Shown: positions 7,743-15,647, numbered from the stretch's first letter. The stretch is DNA of 20,235 nucleotides from Treponema sp. (GCA_031278025.1 JAITLF010000056.1:1-20235), one strand, 5' to 3'. Numbers and translations are program-made. Notes: generated by a model not told the origin, from the sequence alone.

Positions 7743-9289
7743 TTTTTTCCTCCCGGTAGCTTGAGGCAAGCCTCTTTGTATTCTTCGACCGTGTTGGTGG
7801 CATAGGCCATCAATTCTTCTTGAGTCAGGTCTTTGGTATTTTCCACGATCCCTGTTACCTTTCCCTGATGCATGATCATGATGCGGTCGCTCATGCCCAT
7901 AACTTCAGGCAGTTCCGAAGAGATCATCACGATGGATTTTCCCTGCCCGGCCAGGGTGGTGATAAGCCGGTGTATTTCTGATTTAGTTCCCACGTCTATA
8001 CCGCGGGTCGGTTCGTCGAGAAAGAGAATCTCCGGCTCGGTCATAAGCCAGCGGGCAACCAGTACCTTCTGTTGATTACCGCCGCTCAGGTTCTCTACCC
8101 GTTGCAGCAGGCTTGGGGTCTTTACCTGAATTTTCTTTACATAGTCAGCGCAGGCCCCGTTCAAGCGGGTTTCCCTGATGAGGCCCAGTTTGTTGAGGAA
8201 CCGGGGAATGGTAGCAATGGCAATGTTAAGCTGAACGCTCAACATAGGAAATATCCCCGAATGCCGGCGATCCTCGGTAAGCCACGCCATGCCATGGCGT
8301 ATCGCGTCCGCAGGATTCCTGATCTCCGCCTTTTTGCCGTCGATGTAAATTTCGCCGCCTATATGGGGCCGCATCCCAAAGATGGTTTCTATCACTTCGG
8401 TACGCCCCGCGCCCACAAGCCCCGCGATGCCGAGTATCTCTCCCCGGCGGACCGTAAAGCTGACATCCGTGAAATACTTGCGGTTGGAAAGGTTTTTGAC
8501 TTCCAGCTTGACCTCACCTATGTCACAGGCAACTTTGGGGAACAGTTCATTCACATCCCGGCCTACCATCATATTGATCAACCGGTCTACTTCCAAATCC
8601 CGAGTTCTTTCCGAACCGATATACGCGCCGTCGCGGTATACGGTAACCCGATCCGTGATTTCGTAGATTTCGTCCAATTTATGGGAAATAAAGATGATGC
8701 TCTTACCCTGGCTCTTAAGCTTTCTCATGATGGAAAAGAGCTGCTTGATTTCCTTCTCGGTAAGGGCGGAAGTAGGTTCATCCATTATTATCAGCTTTGA
8801 GTTATACGAAACGGCCTTGGCTATCTCCACCATCTGCATCTTCGCCACCGTTAAGGTTGACATCAGCGCGGCGGGATCTTCCCGCAGTTCGATATCTTTG
8901 AGCACCTCTTTGGTCATCTCGTACATCTTTTTGTGATCGATCAAGCCGAACCGGTTAAGGGGCTCCCGCCCCAGCCAGATATTCTCCATGATGGGGCGGT
9001 ACAATACCGGGCTCAATTCCTGATGAATCATGGAGATCCCCAGCCGGAGCGCCTCGGAAGGGCCGTAGAGAAGGCGGACCTGCCCGTCAAAAAAAATTTC
9101 CCCGCTTGTAGGACGGTAAATGCCGGCTATACACTTCATCAGGGTTGATTTGCCGGCGCCGTTTTCCCCTATCAACGCATGAATCTCCCCAGGCCGTACC
9201 TTAAGGTCCACACCCCGCAATGCCTTGACGCCGGGAAAAGTTTTTACGATTTGCTTCATTTCAAGCAGATATTCATCATTCACCCGCAT
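7739..9289 (-). CDS. Sugar ABC transporter ATP-binding protein (two fused ATPase domains)
   Basis: This 516-residue protein is a duplicated ATPase of the RbsA/MglA class. Domain 1 has Walker A GENGAGKST at residues 41-49, a degenerate signature LTVAKMQMVEIAKA near 146-159 and Walker B LIIMDEPTSAL near 166-176. Domain 2 has a degenerate P-loop GLVGAGRTE at 290-298, signature LSGGNQQ at 401-407 and Walker B ILFLDEPTRGID at 421-432. This asymmetry is normal for the family. It powers sugar import through the permease that follows. The frame is open for 31 codons further upstream, but those run through the intercistronic hairpin. The ATG at 9289 has AGGAG very close upstream. A GTG at 9283 has ideal spacing from the same AGGAG and is a real alternative. 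Gene order (binding protein, ATPase, permease) matches mglBAC. Confidence 0.9.
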   Translation of the reverse strand: MRVNDEYLLEMKQIVKTFPGVKALRGVDLKVRPGEIHALIGENGAGKSTLMKCIAGIYRPTSGEIFFDGQVRLLYGPSEALRLGISMIHQELSPVLYRPIMENIWLGREPLNRFGLIDHKKMYEMTKEVLKDIELREDPAALMSTLTVAKMQMVEIAKAVSYNSKLIIMDEPTSALTEKEIKQLFSIMRKLKSQGKSIIFISHKLDEIYEITDRVTVYRDGAYIGSERTRDLEVDRLINMMVGRDVNELFPKVACDIGEVKLEVKNLSNRKYFTDVSFTVRRGEILGIAGLVGAGRTEVIETIFGMRPHIGGEIYIDGKKAEIRNPADAIRHGMAWLTEDRRHSGIFPMLSVQLNIAIATIPRFLNKLGLIRETRLNGACADYVKKIQVKTPSLLQRVENLSGGNQQKVLVARWLMTEPEILFLDEPTRGIDVGTKSEIHRLITTLAGQGKSIVMISSELPEVMGMSDRIMIMHQGKVTGIVENTKDLTQEELMAYATNTVEEYKEACLKLPGGKK

Positions 9290-9303
9290 GTCTCCTAAAA
9301 AAA

Positions 9304-9375
9304 GGGAATCCCTGACGGAACCGGGCGGAAACACCCGCGGTGCGCTTTTATTTCCGCCCGGTTCCCCGGATTCCC
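9304..9375 (-). promoter_or_regulatory. Intercistronic stem-loop between binding protein and ATPase genes
   Basis: A perfect 15-bp inverted repeat (GGAACCGGGCGGAAA at 9317-9331 and TTTCCGCCCGGTTCC at 9351-9365) sits inside a second perfect 8-bp pair (GGGAATCC at 9304-9311, GGATTCCC at 9368-9375). It starts about 20 bases after the binding-protein stop and ends about 15 bases before the ATPase start. By analogy with the malE-malF intergenic hairpins, it probably protects or trims the upstream message so that binding protein outnumbers ATPase and permease. Confidence 0.65.
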
Positions 9376-9394
9376 CGTACAACGTTAGTTCCGC

Positions 9395-10336
9395 TTACTT
9401 GTATTGGGCCAAATTGCTTTTGTCCACAAGCACAAAGGGGACCCATTTGACGGAATCCTGGGATTGCCCGGTGAGGGCTTTCTGAACGGATTCGCCGGCC
9501 CCCCTGCCCTGCCCCTTCGCATCCTGGAGAACCGTAGCGGCAAGGCCGCCGTTCTCCACCGCCGCAAGGGCGTCGGGAATGGCGTCAACACCCATGACGA
9601 ACACATCGGAACGCCCGGCGGCGCGGAGGGCTTCCACGGCGCCTAAGGCCATTTCGTCATTGTTTCCCAAAATGCCTTTAAGGCCGTCCCCATAGGTGGT
9701 AATCCAGTTTTCGGCCAGGCTCATGCCCTGATCCCGCTGCCAGTTGCCGGTTTCTTTGGCCAGCACCCGGATATTGGGGAATTTGGCCGTAATGGTGTCC
9801 TCGTTTCCCTGGGTCCTGAAGATGGCCCCTTCGTTGTCCAGCTTGCCCATCAGGATACACACCCCGCCCTGGCCGTTCAGCAGCTTGCCCATAGCTTCCA
9901 TCTGCAAAGTCCCCGCCACAATCTCCTGGGAGCCGACGTAAAAAACATTCGCCGGAAGGCTGCCGTCTCCAAAGGGATTCCGGTTGACGTACACGAGCGG
10001 AATCTTCGCCTCCTGAGCCGCACGGGTAATAGGCGCCATGGCGCTGGTATTGACCGGCACCACCACCAGGGCTTTGGCCCCTTTGGAGATGAGGTTGTTC
10101 ACCTGATCCTGCTGTTTAACCACGTCTTCCTGGGCGTCCTGGAATTCAAGGGTAAATTCAGGCTTGTCCGCGAAATACCCCTTAAATTCGTTCATGATGT
10201 ACCCCTGGAAGGTATCGTTGAAGTTGTTACACACATACCCCACCAAAGGCTTGCCGCCCTGCTGCCCGCAGCCGGCGACAAAAAGCCCTGCCGTAACCAA
10301 CAAGCCCGCGGCGATTGCACACACCATTCTTTTCAT
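9395..10336 (-). CDS. Sugar ABC transporter substrate-binding lipoprotein
   Basis: The 313-residue protein has a lipoprotein signal peptide (MKRMVCAIAAGLLVTAGLFV) with lipobox VAGC and lipidated Cys23. A periplasmic-binding-protein type 1 fold of the ribose/galactose class follows. Recognisable parts are VGYVCNNFNDTFQGYI, DQVNNLISKGAKALVVVPVN, GNNDEMALGAVEALRAAG and VMGVDAIPDALAAVENGG. The last two resemble galactose-type (MglB-like) binding proteins. It should capture a sugar outside the inner membrane and deliver it to the permease. The start at 10336 was chosen over an in-frame ATG 15 bases upstream, because GAGGAGG lies within that extension at good spacing before 10336. It is first in its operon, behind a promoter with a LacI-type operator. 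The specific sugar is not shown by sequence. Confidence 0.9.
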   Translation of the reverse strand: MKRMVCAIAAGLLVTAGLFVAGCGQQGGKPLVGYVCNNFNDTFQGYIMNEFKGYFADKPEFTLEFQDAQEDVVKQQDQVNNLISKGAKALVVVPVNTSAMAPITRAAQEAKIPLVYVNRNPFGDGSLPANVFYVGSQEIVAGTLQMEAMGKLLNGQGGVCILMGKLDNEGAIFRTQGNEDTITAKFPNIRVLAKETGNWQRDQGMSLAENWITTYGDGLKGILGNNDEMALGAVEALRAAGRSDVFVMGVDAIPDALAAVENGGLAATVLQDAKGQGRGAGESVQKALTGQSQDSVKWVPFVLVDKSNLAQYK

Positions 10337-10387
10337 AAAAATCCTCCTCATAAGTTATGCTGCCTTCTGGCAGTATCGCACAGGAGC

Positions 10388-10424
10388 AGTATACCGCACC
10401 TGGCTGTATATTGCAAACGTTTTC
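10388..10424 (-). promoter_or_regulatory. Promoter with overlapping LacI-family-type operator
   Basis: On the minus strand, TTGCAA (10416-10411) and TATACT (10393-10388) form -35 and -10 hexamers exactly 17 bases apart. The palindrome GCAAACGTTTTC (10413-10424), with its AAACGTTT core, overlaps the -35. It looks like the operators of LacI/PurR/CcpA-type repressors. Transcription would start near 10381, about 45 bases before the binding-protein start. A 5-bp hairpin (CTGCC at 10360-10364, GGCAG at 10369-10373) lies in that leader. No LacI-type regulator gene is in the window. Confidence 0.6.
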
Positions 10425-10489
10425 TTAAAAAGACATCCGGAGGCGGCCGCGGATACCCGGCAAACACGAACCGCCTGCGTATTTCAGGG

Positions 10490-10657
10490 AGATTGAAGCC
10501 CCGCCGCCGCAGACTCAAGTCTAGTCCCCGCAGACTCAAGTCTAATCCCCGCAGACTCAAGTCTAATCCCTACAGACTCAAGTCTAATCCCCGCGGACTC
10601 AAGTCTAATCCCCGCGGACTCAAGTCTAACCGCTATAGATTGAAGCCCAGCCGCCGG
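10490..10657. repeat. Tandem array of eight 21-bp units
   Basis: Eight consecutive units, each exactly 21 bp, start at 10490, 10511, 10532, 10553, 10574, 10595, 10616 and 10637. The six middle units share [AG]GACTCAAGTCTA followed by a C-rich tail such as ATCCCCGC. AGACTCAAGTCT is itself an inverted repeat (AGACT, 2-base gap, AGTCT). The two outer units are a diverged, GC-rich variant beginning AGATTGAAGCCC, alike at both ends. Because 21 is divisible by 3, frames stay open through the array on both strands as heptapeptide repeats (RLKSNPR on plus, RLESAGI on minus), but nothing else supports a protein. It lies between the end of the exporter operon and the importer promoter. Confidence 0.85.
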
Positions 10658-10820
10658 AGGGTGCTGCGCAATTTGCCAAAGCGCGGGGTGAGGATGGGGA
10701 GCGGGGGGTGTGTCCGCACGAGTTCCGGGACGGATAACGGCGCGTGATAGCCGGGGGGCTTCCGGGGAGCGTGCGTACCGGGAAAAATCTTTCGGGACGG
10801 ATGCGGCGGGCCGGGGCATG
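10658..10820. other. GC-rich non-coding stretch
   Basis: Open frames run through here in several phases because the DNA is G-rich and lacks stops, but none has a ribosome site or a recognisable protein. It separates the 21-bp array from the end of the long minus-strand operon. Confidence 0.4.
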
Positions 10821-10844
10821 AAAAACGGGGCGTCCGGGCCGCCC
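10821..10844 (-). terminator. Putative intrinsic terminator of the cheW-to-exporter operon
   Basis: On the minus strand a GGGCG/CGCCC stem (10844-10840 with 10832-10828, 7-base loop) is followed after CG by five Ts (10825-10821). It begins 8 bases after the stop codon of the last exporter gene. The stem is short, so strength is uncertain, but position and T-run fit. Confidence 0.5.
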
Positions 10845-10851
10845 GCGCGTC

Positions 10852-13029
10852 CTAGAGCGGCCCGCCTTCGTATTGCAGCCGGTAAAGCCCCGCGTAAAGC
10901 CCCCCCCGGCGTATCAGCTCGCCGTGGCGGCCTTCCTCGGCCAGGCGGCCCCCGGAAAGAACCAGGATGCGGTCCGCGTGGCGTATGGTGGAGAGCCGGT
11001 GGGCGATGACCAGGGAGGTCCGCCCGGCCAGAACCCGCTGTATGCCCAGTTGTATCAGGTGTTCGGTCTCGGTGTCCACGGAACTGGTGGCCTCGTCCAG
11101 GATGACGATGGCCGGGTTATGGGCAATGACGCGGGCAAAGCTGATGAGCTGCCGCTGCCCGGAAGAGATGTTGGCCGCCCCTTCCGAGAGGCGGGTCTTG
11201 TAGCCCTCCGGAAGGCGGGAGATAAACTCATGGGCGTGAACCGCACGGGCGGCCTCCTCAATTTGAGAAGCGGTCAGGGGAAGGCCCAGGCTGATGTTCT
11301 CCGCCACCGTGCCGGCAAACAAAAACACGTCCTGCAGCACCGGCAGCGCCGACCGGCGCAGTTCTTCCAGGGGAATATCCTGAATGGGGATGCCGTCAAG
11401 ACGGATGATCCCGCGGTCTATGTCCCACAGCCGGGCAAGCACATTGGTGATGGTCGTCTTCCCCGCCCCGGTATAGCCCACAATGGCGGCCATTTCCCCG
11501 GGTTTCACCGTAAAAGAAAGCCCCTTCAGAACCTCCTCCCCGCCGGCATAGGAAAAACGGACGCCTTCAAATTCAATATGGCCCCTCACCGCACCCGTAA
11601 CGGCGTGTTTCCCCGTATCGGGGATCCGCTCGTCGGTATCCAGCAGGGCGAAGACCCGCTCGCCCCCGGCCATTGCGGACTGGAGGAGGGTATACTTTTC
11701 CGCAATGTCCGTTACCGGGCCGTAGAACATCCCGATGAGGTTGATGAAGGCGATGAGCACCCCTAACGAAAGGGAGAGGTTTAAGACCAGGCTGGCCCCC
11801 ACGGCAATGACGGCGGCCGTGGTAAAGACGGCAAGCCACTCGACGATGGGCCTGAAGGTGGCAAAGACCCGCATCTCCTGGAGGTTGGCGTCGAGCAGTT
11901 CCGTATTCCGGTCCCCGAATTCCTGGCGGCTCTTTTTCTCGCCCCGGAAGAGCTGGACGACCTGCACGCCGGAAAGGTGCTCGGAAAGATAGGAATTCAC
12001 CCGGGACGAAGCGGTCCGCTGGTTTCTAAAGGCGTCCCGTGCCTTGCGGCGGCTTACCGAGGTAACCGCCAGGACCGGCGGCAGGGTGCAGAAAACCACC
12101 AGGGCCAGGCGCGGCGAAAGGAGGAAGAGGGTAACGAGTACCCCGGCCATCACCGAAAAATCTTTGAGAAAGGCCACGAGGACGGAGGTAAAGAATTCGT
12201 TGATGGTCTCCACGTCCCCGGTCAGGCGGGTTACAATACGGCCCACCGGATGGCGGGAAAGAAACTGCGTGGATTGGGACGCGGTTTTCCTGAAAAGCTC
12301 AAGGCGTATATCCTTCATCACCCGCTGGCCGATAAGGGTGGCAATGCAGGTCTGGATAACGGTGCAAACGAGGACCAGGGCCAAAACCAAAAGGAGCAGC
12401 AGGGCTATGTGCCGAAGATAGGCCAAATCCCGCCCCCGGACGCTCCTGATTTCGCCCAGGGAGAGGGCGTAGAGATCGGCGGTCCTGATGGCGGCGGCGT
12501 TTTGGTCCCTCAGGAAAATCTCAGGATGCGCTTCCATGACGGCACGGGCGGGATCATCCTGCCCATAGGGAAACGCGTACCACCCTTCACCGGCAAGGAT
12601 CCCCTCCGCCAAAAGCTCCCGCTCCGTCTTTCCAGAAAGCCGGGTATCCGGCCCCTGGGACACGAAGAACATCCCCCCGGCAAAGAGGCCCCGTTCCAGC
12701 GCCAAAAGCCGCCTTAGGGCCGCCTGGGTTTCTACAGACAGCGCAGCGTCTGCAGACAGCGCAGCGTCTGCAGACTGCGCGGCTTCCCCCGCGCCGGCAC
12801 CGGAAACCGGCTCCGGTATTTTCAGGGCCAGCGTCCGGGACAAGATGGCCCCGTCTATCACCCGCTGCTGTATCACCGGGACCAGGAGTTCCCCCGCCGT
12901 GGAAAGCGCCAGGGTAACAAGCATGACGGCCAGCAGGAGCTTGTAGGGCTTTATATATGAAAGGATACGCTTAACAATACGGCTGTCGTAGCCTTTTACC
13001 ACGTCTTCGGTTTCAAAGTACTCAGACAC
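10852..13029 (-). CDS. ABC exporter half-transporter, canonical-ATP-site subunit (TM288/MdlB-like)
   Basis: This 725-residue protein is a fused membrane-ATPase half-exporter. TM1 lies at about 31-56 and TM2 at about 207-226, followed by the rest of a six-helix domain. The ATPase then has Walker A GYTGAGKTT (518-526), signature ISSGQ (621-625), Walker B IVILDE with catalytic Glu646, and switch His677. The signature departs from LSGGQ while Walker B is intact, the pattern of the TM288-type partner in heterodimeric exporters. It is about 130 residues longer than usual. Residues ~62-205, between TM1 and TM2, form a large extracytoplasmic insertion with a short repeat at 84-100. The GTG at 13029 is the likely start: GGGAGG lies 5 bases before it and it overlaps the upstream stop by 8 bases. 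The longer open frame to 13278 is out of phase with the partner gene and is rejected. Substrate unknown; lipid or drug export is possible. Confidence 0.88.
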   Translation of the reverse strand: MSEYFETEDVVKGYDSRIVKRILSYIKPYKLLLAVMLVTLALSTAGELLVPVIQQRVIDGAILSRTLALKIPEPVSGAGAGEAAQSADAALSADAALSVETQAALRRLLALERGLFAGGMFFVSQGPDTRLSGKTERELLAEGILAGEGWYAFPYGQDDPARAVMEAHPEIFLRDQNAAAIRTADLYALSLGEIRSVRGRDLAYLRHIALLLLLVLALVLVCTVIQTCIATLIGQRVMKDIRLELFRKTASQSTQFLSRHPVGRIVTRLTGDVETINEFFTSVLVAFLKDFSVMAGVLVTLFLLSPRLALVVFCTLPPVLAVTSVSRRKARDAFRNQRTASSRVNSYLSEHLSGVQVVQLFRGEKKSRQEFGDRNTELLDANLQEMRVFATFRPIVEWLAVFTTAAVIAVGASLVLNLSLSLGVLIAFINLIGMFYGPVTDIAEKYTLLQSAMAGGERVFALLDTDERIPDTGKHAVTGAVRGHIEFEGVRFSYAGGEEVLKGLSFTVKPGEMAAIVGYTGAGKTTITNVLARLWDIDRGIIRLDGIPIQDIPLEELRRSALPVLQDVFLFAGTVAENISLGLPLTASQIEEAARAVHAHEFISRLPEGYKTRLSEGAANISSGQRQLISFARVIAHNPAIVILDEATSSVDTETEHLIQLGIQRVLAGRTSLVIAHRLSTIRHADRILVLSGGRLAEEGRHGELIRRGGLYAGLYRLQYEGGPL
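12731..12782 (-). repeat. In-gene 18-bp tandem repeat (2.7 copies)
   Basis: Units at 12731-12748, 12749-12766 and 12767-12782 (partial) share TCTGCAGACAGCGCAGCG on the plus strand. On the coding strand they give the hexapeptide series SADAAL, SADAAL within the extracytoplasmic insertion of the exporter. Unit length keeps the frame. Each unit includes a CAGAC...GTCTG inverted pair, loosely like the AGACT...AGTCT of the intergenic 21-bp array. Confidence 0.7.
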
Positions 13030-14830
13030 CGCCGCCTCCCGCCTGCTCAAGCTGCTGCAAAGCGGCCATCCTGGCGTAGAACCCCCCCAGGGCGGCAAGT
13101 TCCCGCGGGCTCCCGGATTCGGAGATCCGGCCCTTGTCCAGAACCACCACCAGGTCCGCATTCCGCAAGGTAGACACCCGGTGAGAAATGATGATAGTGG
13201 TCTTGCCCCGGCGTTCCGCGAGCAGGGAAGAGAGGACCCGCTTCTCGGTCTCCGCGTCCACGGCGGAAAGGGAATCATCCAGGATGAGGATCTCCGGAGA
13301 CCCTATCGCCGCGCGGGAAATGGCGACCCGCTGTTTCTGCCCCCCGGAAAGGGTAAGCCCCCGTTCGCCTATCAGGGTATCCCAGCCCGCGGCAAAGGAA
13401 CCCAGGTCCTGGTCTATGGCCGAAAGCCCCGCCGCCCAGGACACACGCGCGTCCTCCCCCTGATTTTCCGCATGATGAGGCCCCTTAAGGGCGGCAAGGC
13501 CGTAGCGGATATTGTATTTAATCGAATGGGAAAAAAGGTAGCTGTCCTGAGGGGTTACGCCGAAAAGCGCGCGAAGCTCCGCAAGATCCCAGTCCCCCAC
13601 CGGGACGCCCTTGACCAGGACCGTTCCAGGCGGCGGGTCCACCATGCGGGTCAATGTCTTAATCAGGGTCGATTTCCCCGAACCGGTACGGCCCAGTATC
13701 CCCACCACCGCCCCCGGCATGATAGCCAGGCTGATGTCCTCAAGCGTATCCCCGCCGGTTTCTCCGCCGCCCGGATAGTTAAAACTGAGGTTCCGTATTT
13801 CTACCAGGGGAACCGAAGCGTCAGGCTGGGGGCGGACCGGCGCGGCGGGGGACACAATGGAAGGCTTGCGTTCCATCACCTCGTTTATCCGCACAAGGCT
13901 CGCGGCGCCCCGCTGTATCATGTTCACCATGAAACCCGCCCCCATAAGGGGCCAAATCAGCATCTGGAAATAGGAAAACAAAGCAACCAAGTCTCCAGGA
14001 CTCATGGCCCCCTCAATCACCCGTATACCTCCGATCAAAATCAGTATCAGGGACGTAAGGCCCGAAAGAAAGGAGATGAGCGGGAAGAAGACTCCGTACA
14101 GTTTGACCAGGGCCATGTTGGCCGCCTGGTAATCCTCGTTAGTGCCGGCAAATTTCTTGATGAACCACCATTCCTTGACAAAGGACTTGACCACCCGAAT
14201 CCCCGCGAAGGTTTCCTGGACCGTATCGCTCATGGCAGAGTAGGTTTCATTGGCCCGGCGAAAGCGTTTCCCTATAACCCGGCCAAAGAGGAGGATGAGC
14301 ATGGTGATAGGGGGCAGGGGGAGGATCGCGAAGAGGGCGGTTTGGGCATCCTGAACGAAGGTGATGATGAGGATGCCTGCCGCCATGACGGTACCGTCAA
14401 CCAGGGCCACAAGGCCCCAGCCTATGGCCATACGGACCTGCCCTATGTCATTGGCAGCCCGGGCCATGAGGTCCCCTATCTTGTTCTCCTGATAAAAATC
14501 ATAGGACAGGGTCAGGAGATGGCCGAAAAGCCGGCTCCGCATCTCCGCCTCAATACGCCGGGAAGAACCGTGAATAAAGTAGCGCCACAGGAAGCGGCCT
14601 AGTGAGATGACGGCCATGCTCCCCGACATGGCCAGGGCGAGCAACCCTACCTGGGACCACTGAAAATCCCCCTGGGAGATGAGGTCTATGGCCCGGCGAG
14701 TGAATTGGGGAATGGCCAACTGGGCGGCGTCTATAACAAGAAGACACAAAAACCCTCCCAGGTATTGACGGCGGTAGTGATATAAATAGGGCAGTACGCT
14801 CTTGAAGACCAGAAGGGATACTTTGCGCAT
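13022..14830 (-). CDS. ABC exporter half-transporter, degenerate-ATP-site subunit (TM287/MdlA-like)
   Basis: This 602-residue protein has a six-helix export domain (about 1-320), then an ATPase domain with Walker A GRTGSGKST (380-388), a canonical signature LSGGQ (494-498), Walker B ILILDD (514-519) and switch His550. Asp519 replaces the catalytic Glu, so its own ATP site should hydrolyse poorly. Its intact signature would complete the canonical site of the partner encoded next, whose Walker B Glu is present. This reciprocal pattern is that of heterodimeric exporters such as TM287/288. The start follows the preceding stop by one base and the end overlaps the partner start by 8 bases, so the two should be made together. 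Length is normal. The exported compound is not evident. Confidence 0.9.
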   Translation of the reverse strand: MRKVSLLVFKSVLPYLYHYRRQYLGGFLCLLVIDAAQLAIPQFTRRAIDLISQGDFQWSQVGLLALAMSGSMAVISLGRFLWRYFIHGSSRRIEAEMRSRLFGHLLTLSYDFYQENKIGDLMARAANDIGQVRMAIGWGLVALVDGTVMAAGILIITFVQDAQTALFAILPLPPITMLILLFGRVIGKRFRRANETYSAMSDTVQETFAGIRVVKSFVKEWWFIKKFAGTNEDYQAANMALVKLYGVFFPLISFLSGLTSLILILIGGIRVIEGAMSPGDLVALFSYFQMLIWPLMGAGFMVNMIQRGAASLVRINEVMERKPSIVSPAAPVRPQPDASVPLVEIRNLSFNYPGGGETGGDTLEDISLAIMPGAVVGILGRTGSGKSTLIKTLTRMVDPPPGTVLVKGVPVGDWDLAELRALFGVTPQDSYLFSHSIKYNIRYGLAALKGPHHAENQGEDARVSWAAGLSAIDQDLGSFAAGWDTLIGERGLTLSGGQKQRVAISRAAIGSPEILILDDSLSAVDAETEKRVLSSLLAERRGKTTIIISHRVSTLRNADLVVVLDKGRISESGSPRELAALGGFYARMAALQQLEQAGGGGV

Positions 14831-14831
14831 C

Positions 14832-15647
14832 TTATTCGTTCTTCTGAAGGATTTCCTGTTGCGTTCTAATATCGGCTTCTAATTTAGAATTCCAGACGTC
14901 AATTTTTTTCCGTACCGCTTCAGCTTCCTCGTGGTCGCCCATCACCATAAGGAGGCGTCTAAGCGCGCCGAGAAAATTGATCCCCTGACGGAAATCATCG
15001 ATCTGGCTGGTGGACAACTCGTACTTTTCCCGGTAACGATCCGCCGCCTGGGAAAGGAGCCTCCGCACGAGCCGTACATGGTACGTGGTAGGCTGATAGT
15101 CGGGGGAACAGGGATCCGTATTTGCCACAATCGTTTTCATATCCAGGATGTTCTTCGCCACCGCCGCAAGAGAGCCTTCAAGCTCCACAAACGACCACTT
15201 CCATTTCGTATTGTCCCCATAGGCATTTTCCAGAAGCTGAATGGCAAGACCCAGCTTCCGGACCAGGAAGTAACGCTGAGATGACTCCATAGAGACTATC
15301 TCCGCCGTCTTGTCTTCGTATTCGGAAAACCCCACGTCCACAAGGCCGGTAACCACCTGTTCCAGGTAAAAGATGCTTTTATACAAACTCTTTCTAGCAT
15401 CGTTCAGGGCCTCTTCATTTTTGCTCTTTAAGACGACTAACGAAAGCCCATTCAACATGATGTAATACGAGGCCAAGCTAAGCATATCGTCCGCCAGGGC
15501 AAGCCGCTTAAACGCTACGTTCACGGGATTTTGCTGAATGATGAGTAACTGCTTCTTTTCCCGTGCCAGAACCGCATCTATCACTACCCGGTAAGGCGCA
15601 AGCTTTTCAAAATAGAATTGACGTTCTTGATCGGAAACCTTAGCCAT
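14832..15647 (-). CDS. Conserved hypothetical protein, probably cytoplasmic and helical
   Basis: I do not recognise a family with a known function. The 271-residue product starts MAKVSDQERQFYFEKLAPYR. It is rich in charged and helix-forming residues, with no signal peptide, no membrane segment and no catalytic motif I can name. Its middle (DDMLSLASYYIMLNGLSLVV, YLEQVVTGLVDVGFSEYEDK) and end (LGALRRLLMVMGDHEEAEAV) look like packed helices, perhaps a scaffold or binding protein. The ATG at 15647 follows CGGAG at good spacing and overlaps the recN stop by 8 bases. A longer open frame to 15848 runs inside recN and is rejected. The stop is one base before the first exporter gene. I recall an uncharacterised gene beside recN in T. 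pallidum too, but cannot check that it is homologous. Confidence 0.75.
   Translation of the reverse strand: MAKVSDQERQFYFEKLAPYRVVIDAVLAREKKQLLIIQQNPVNVAFKRLALADDMLSLASYYIMLNGLSLVVLKSKNEEALNDARKSLYKSIFYLEQVVTGLVDVGFSEYEDKTAEIVSMESSQRYFLVRKLGLAIQLLENAYGDNTKWKWSFVELEGSLAAVAKNILDMKTIVANTDPCSPDYQPTTYHVRLVRRLLSQAADRYREKYELSTSQIDDFRQGINFLGALRRLLMVMGDHEEAEAVRKKIDVWNSKLEADIRTQQEILQKNE

Noticed and set aside
10490..10657. CRISPR array
   Set aside because: Units are directly adjacent with no unique spacers, and no cas gene is present.
10484..10819. Repetitive heptapeptide proteins on both strands through the 21-bp array
   Set aside because: Frames are open only because 21 is divisible by 3; there is no ribosome site, and both strands are open equally.
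13030..13278. N-terminal extension of the 725-residue exporter
   Set aside because: The 83 extra codons overlap the partner's ATPase domain in another frame; the GTG at 13029 has a good ribosome site.
13181..14602. 473-codon plus-strand open frame
   Set aside because: It lies fully antisense to a clear ABC exporter gene and has no recognisable domain; long antisense frames are expected at this GC content.
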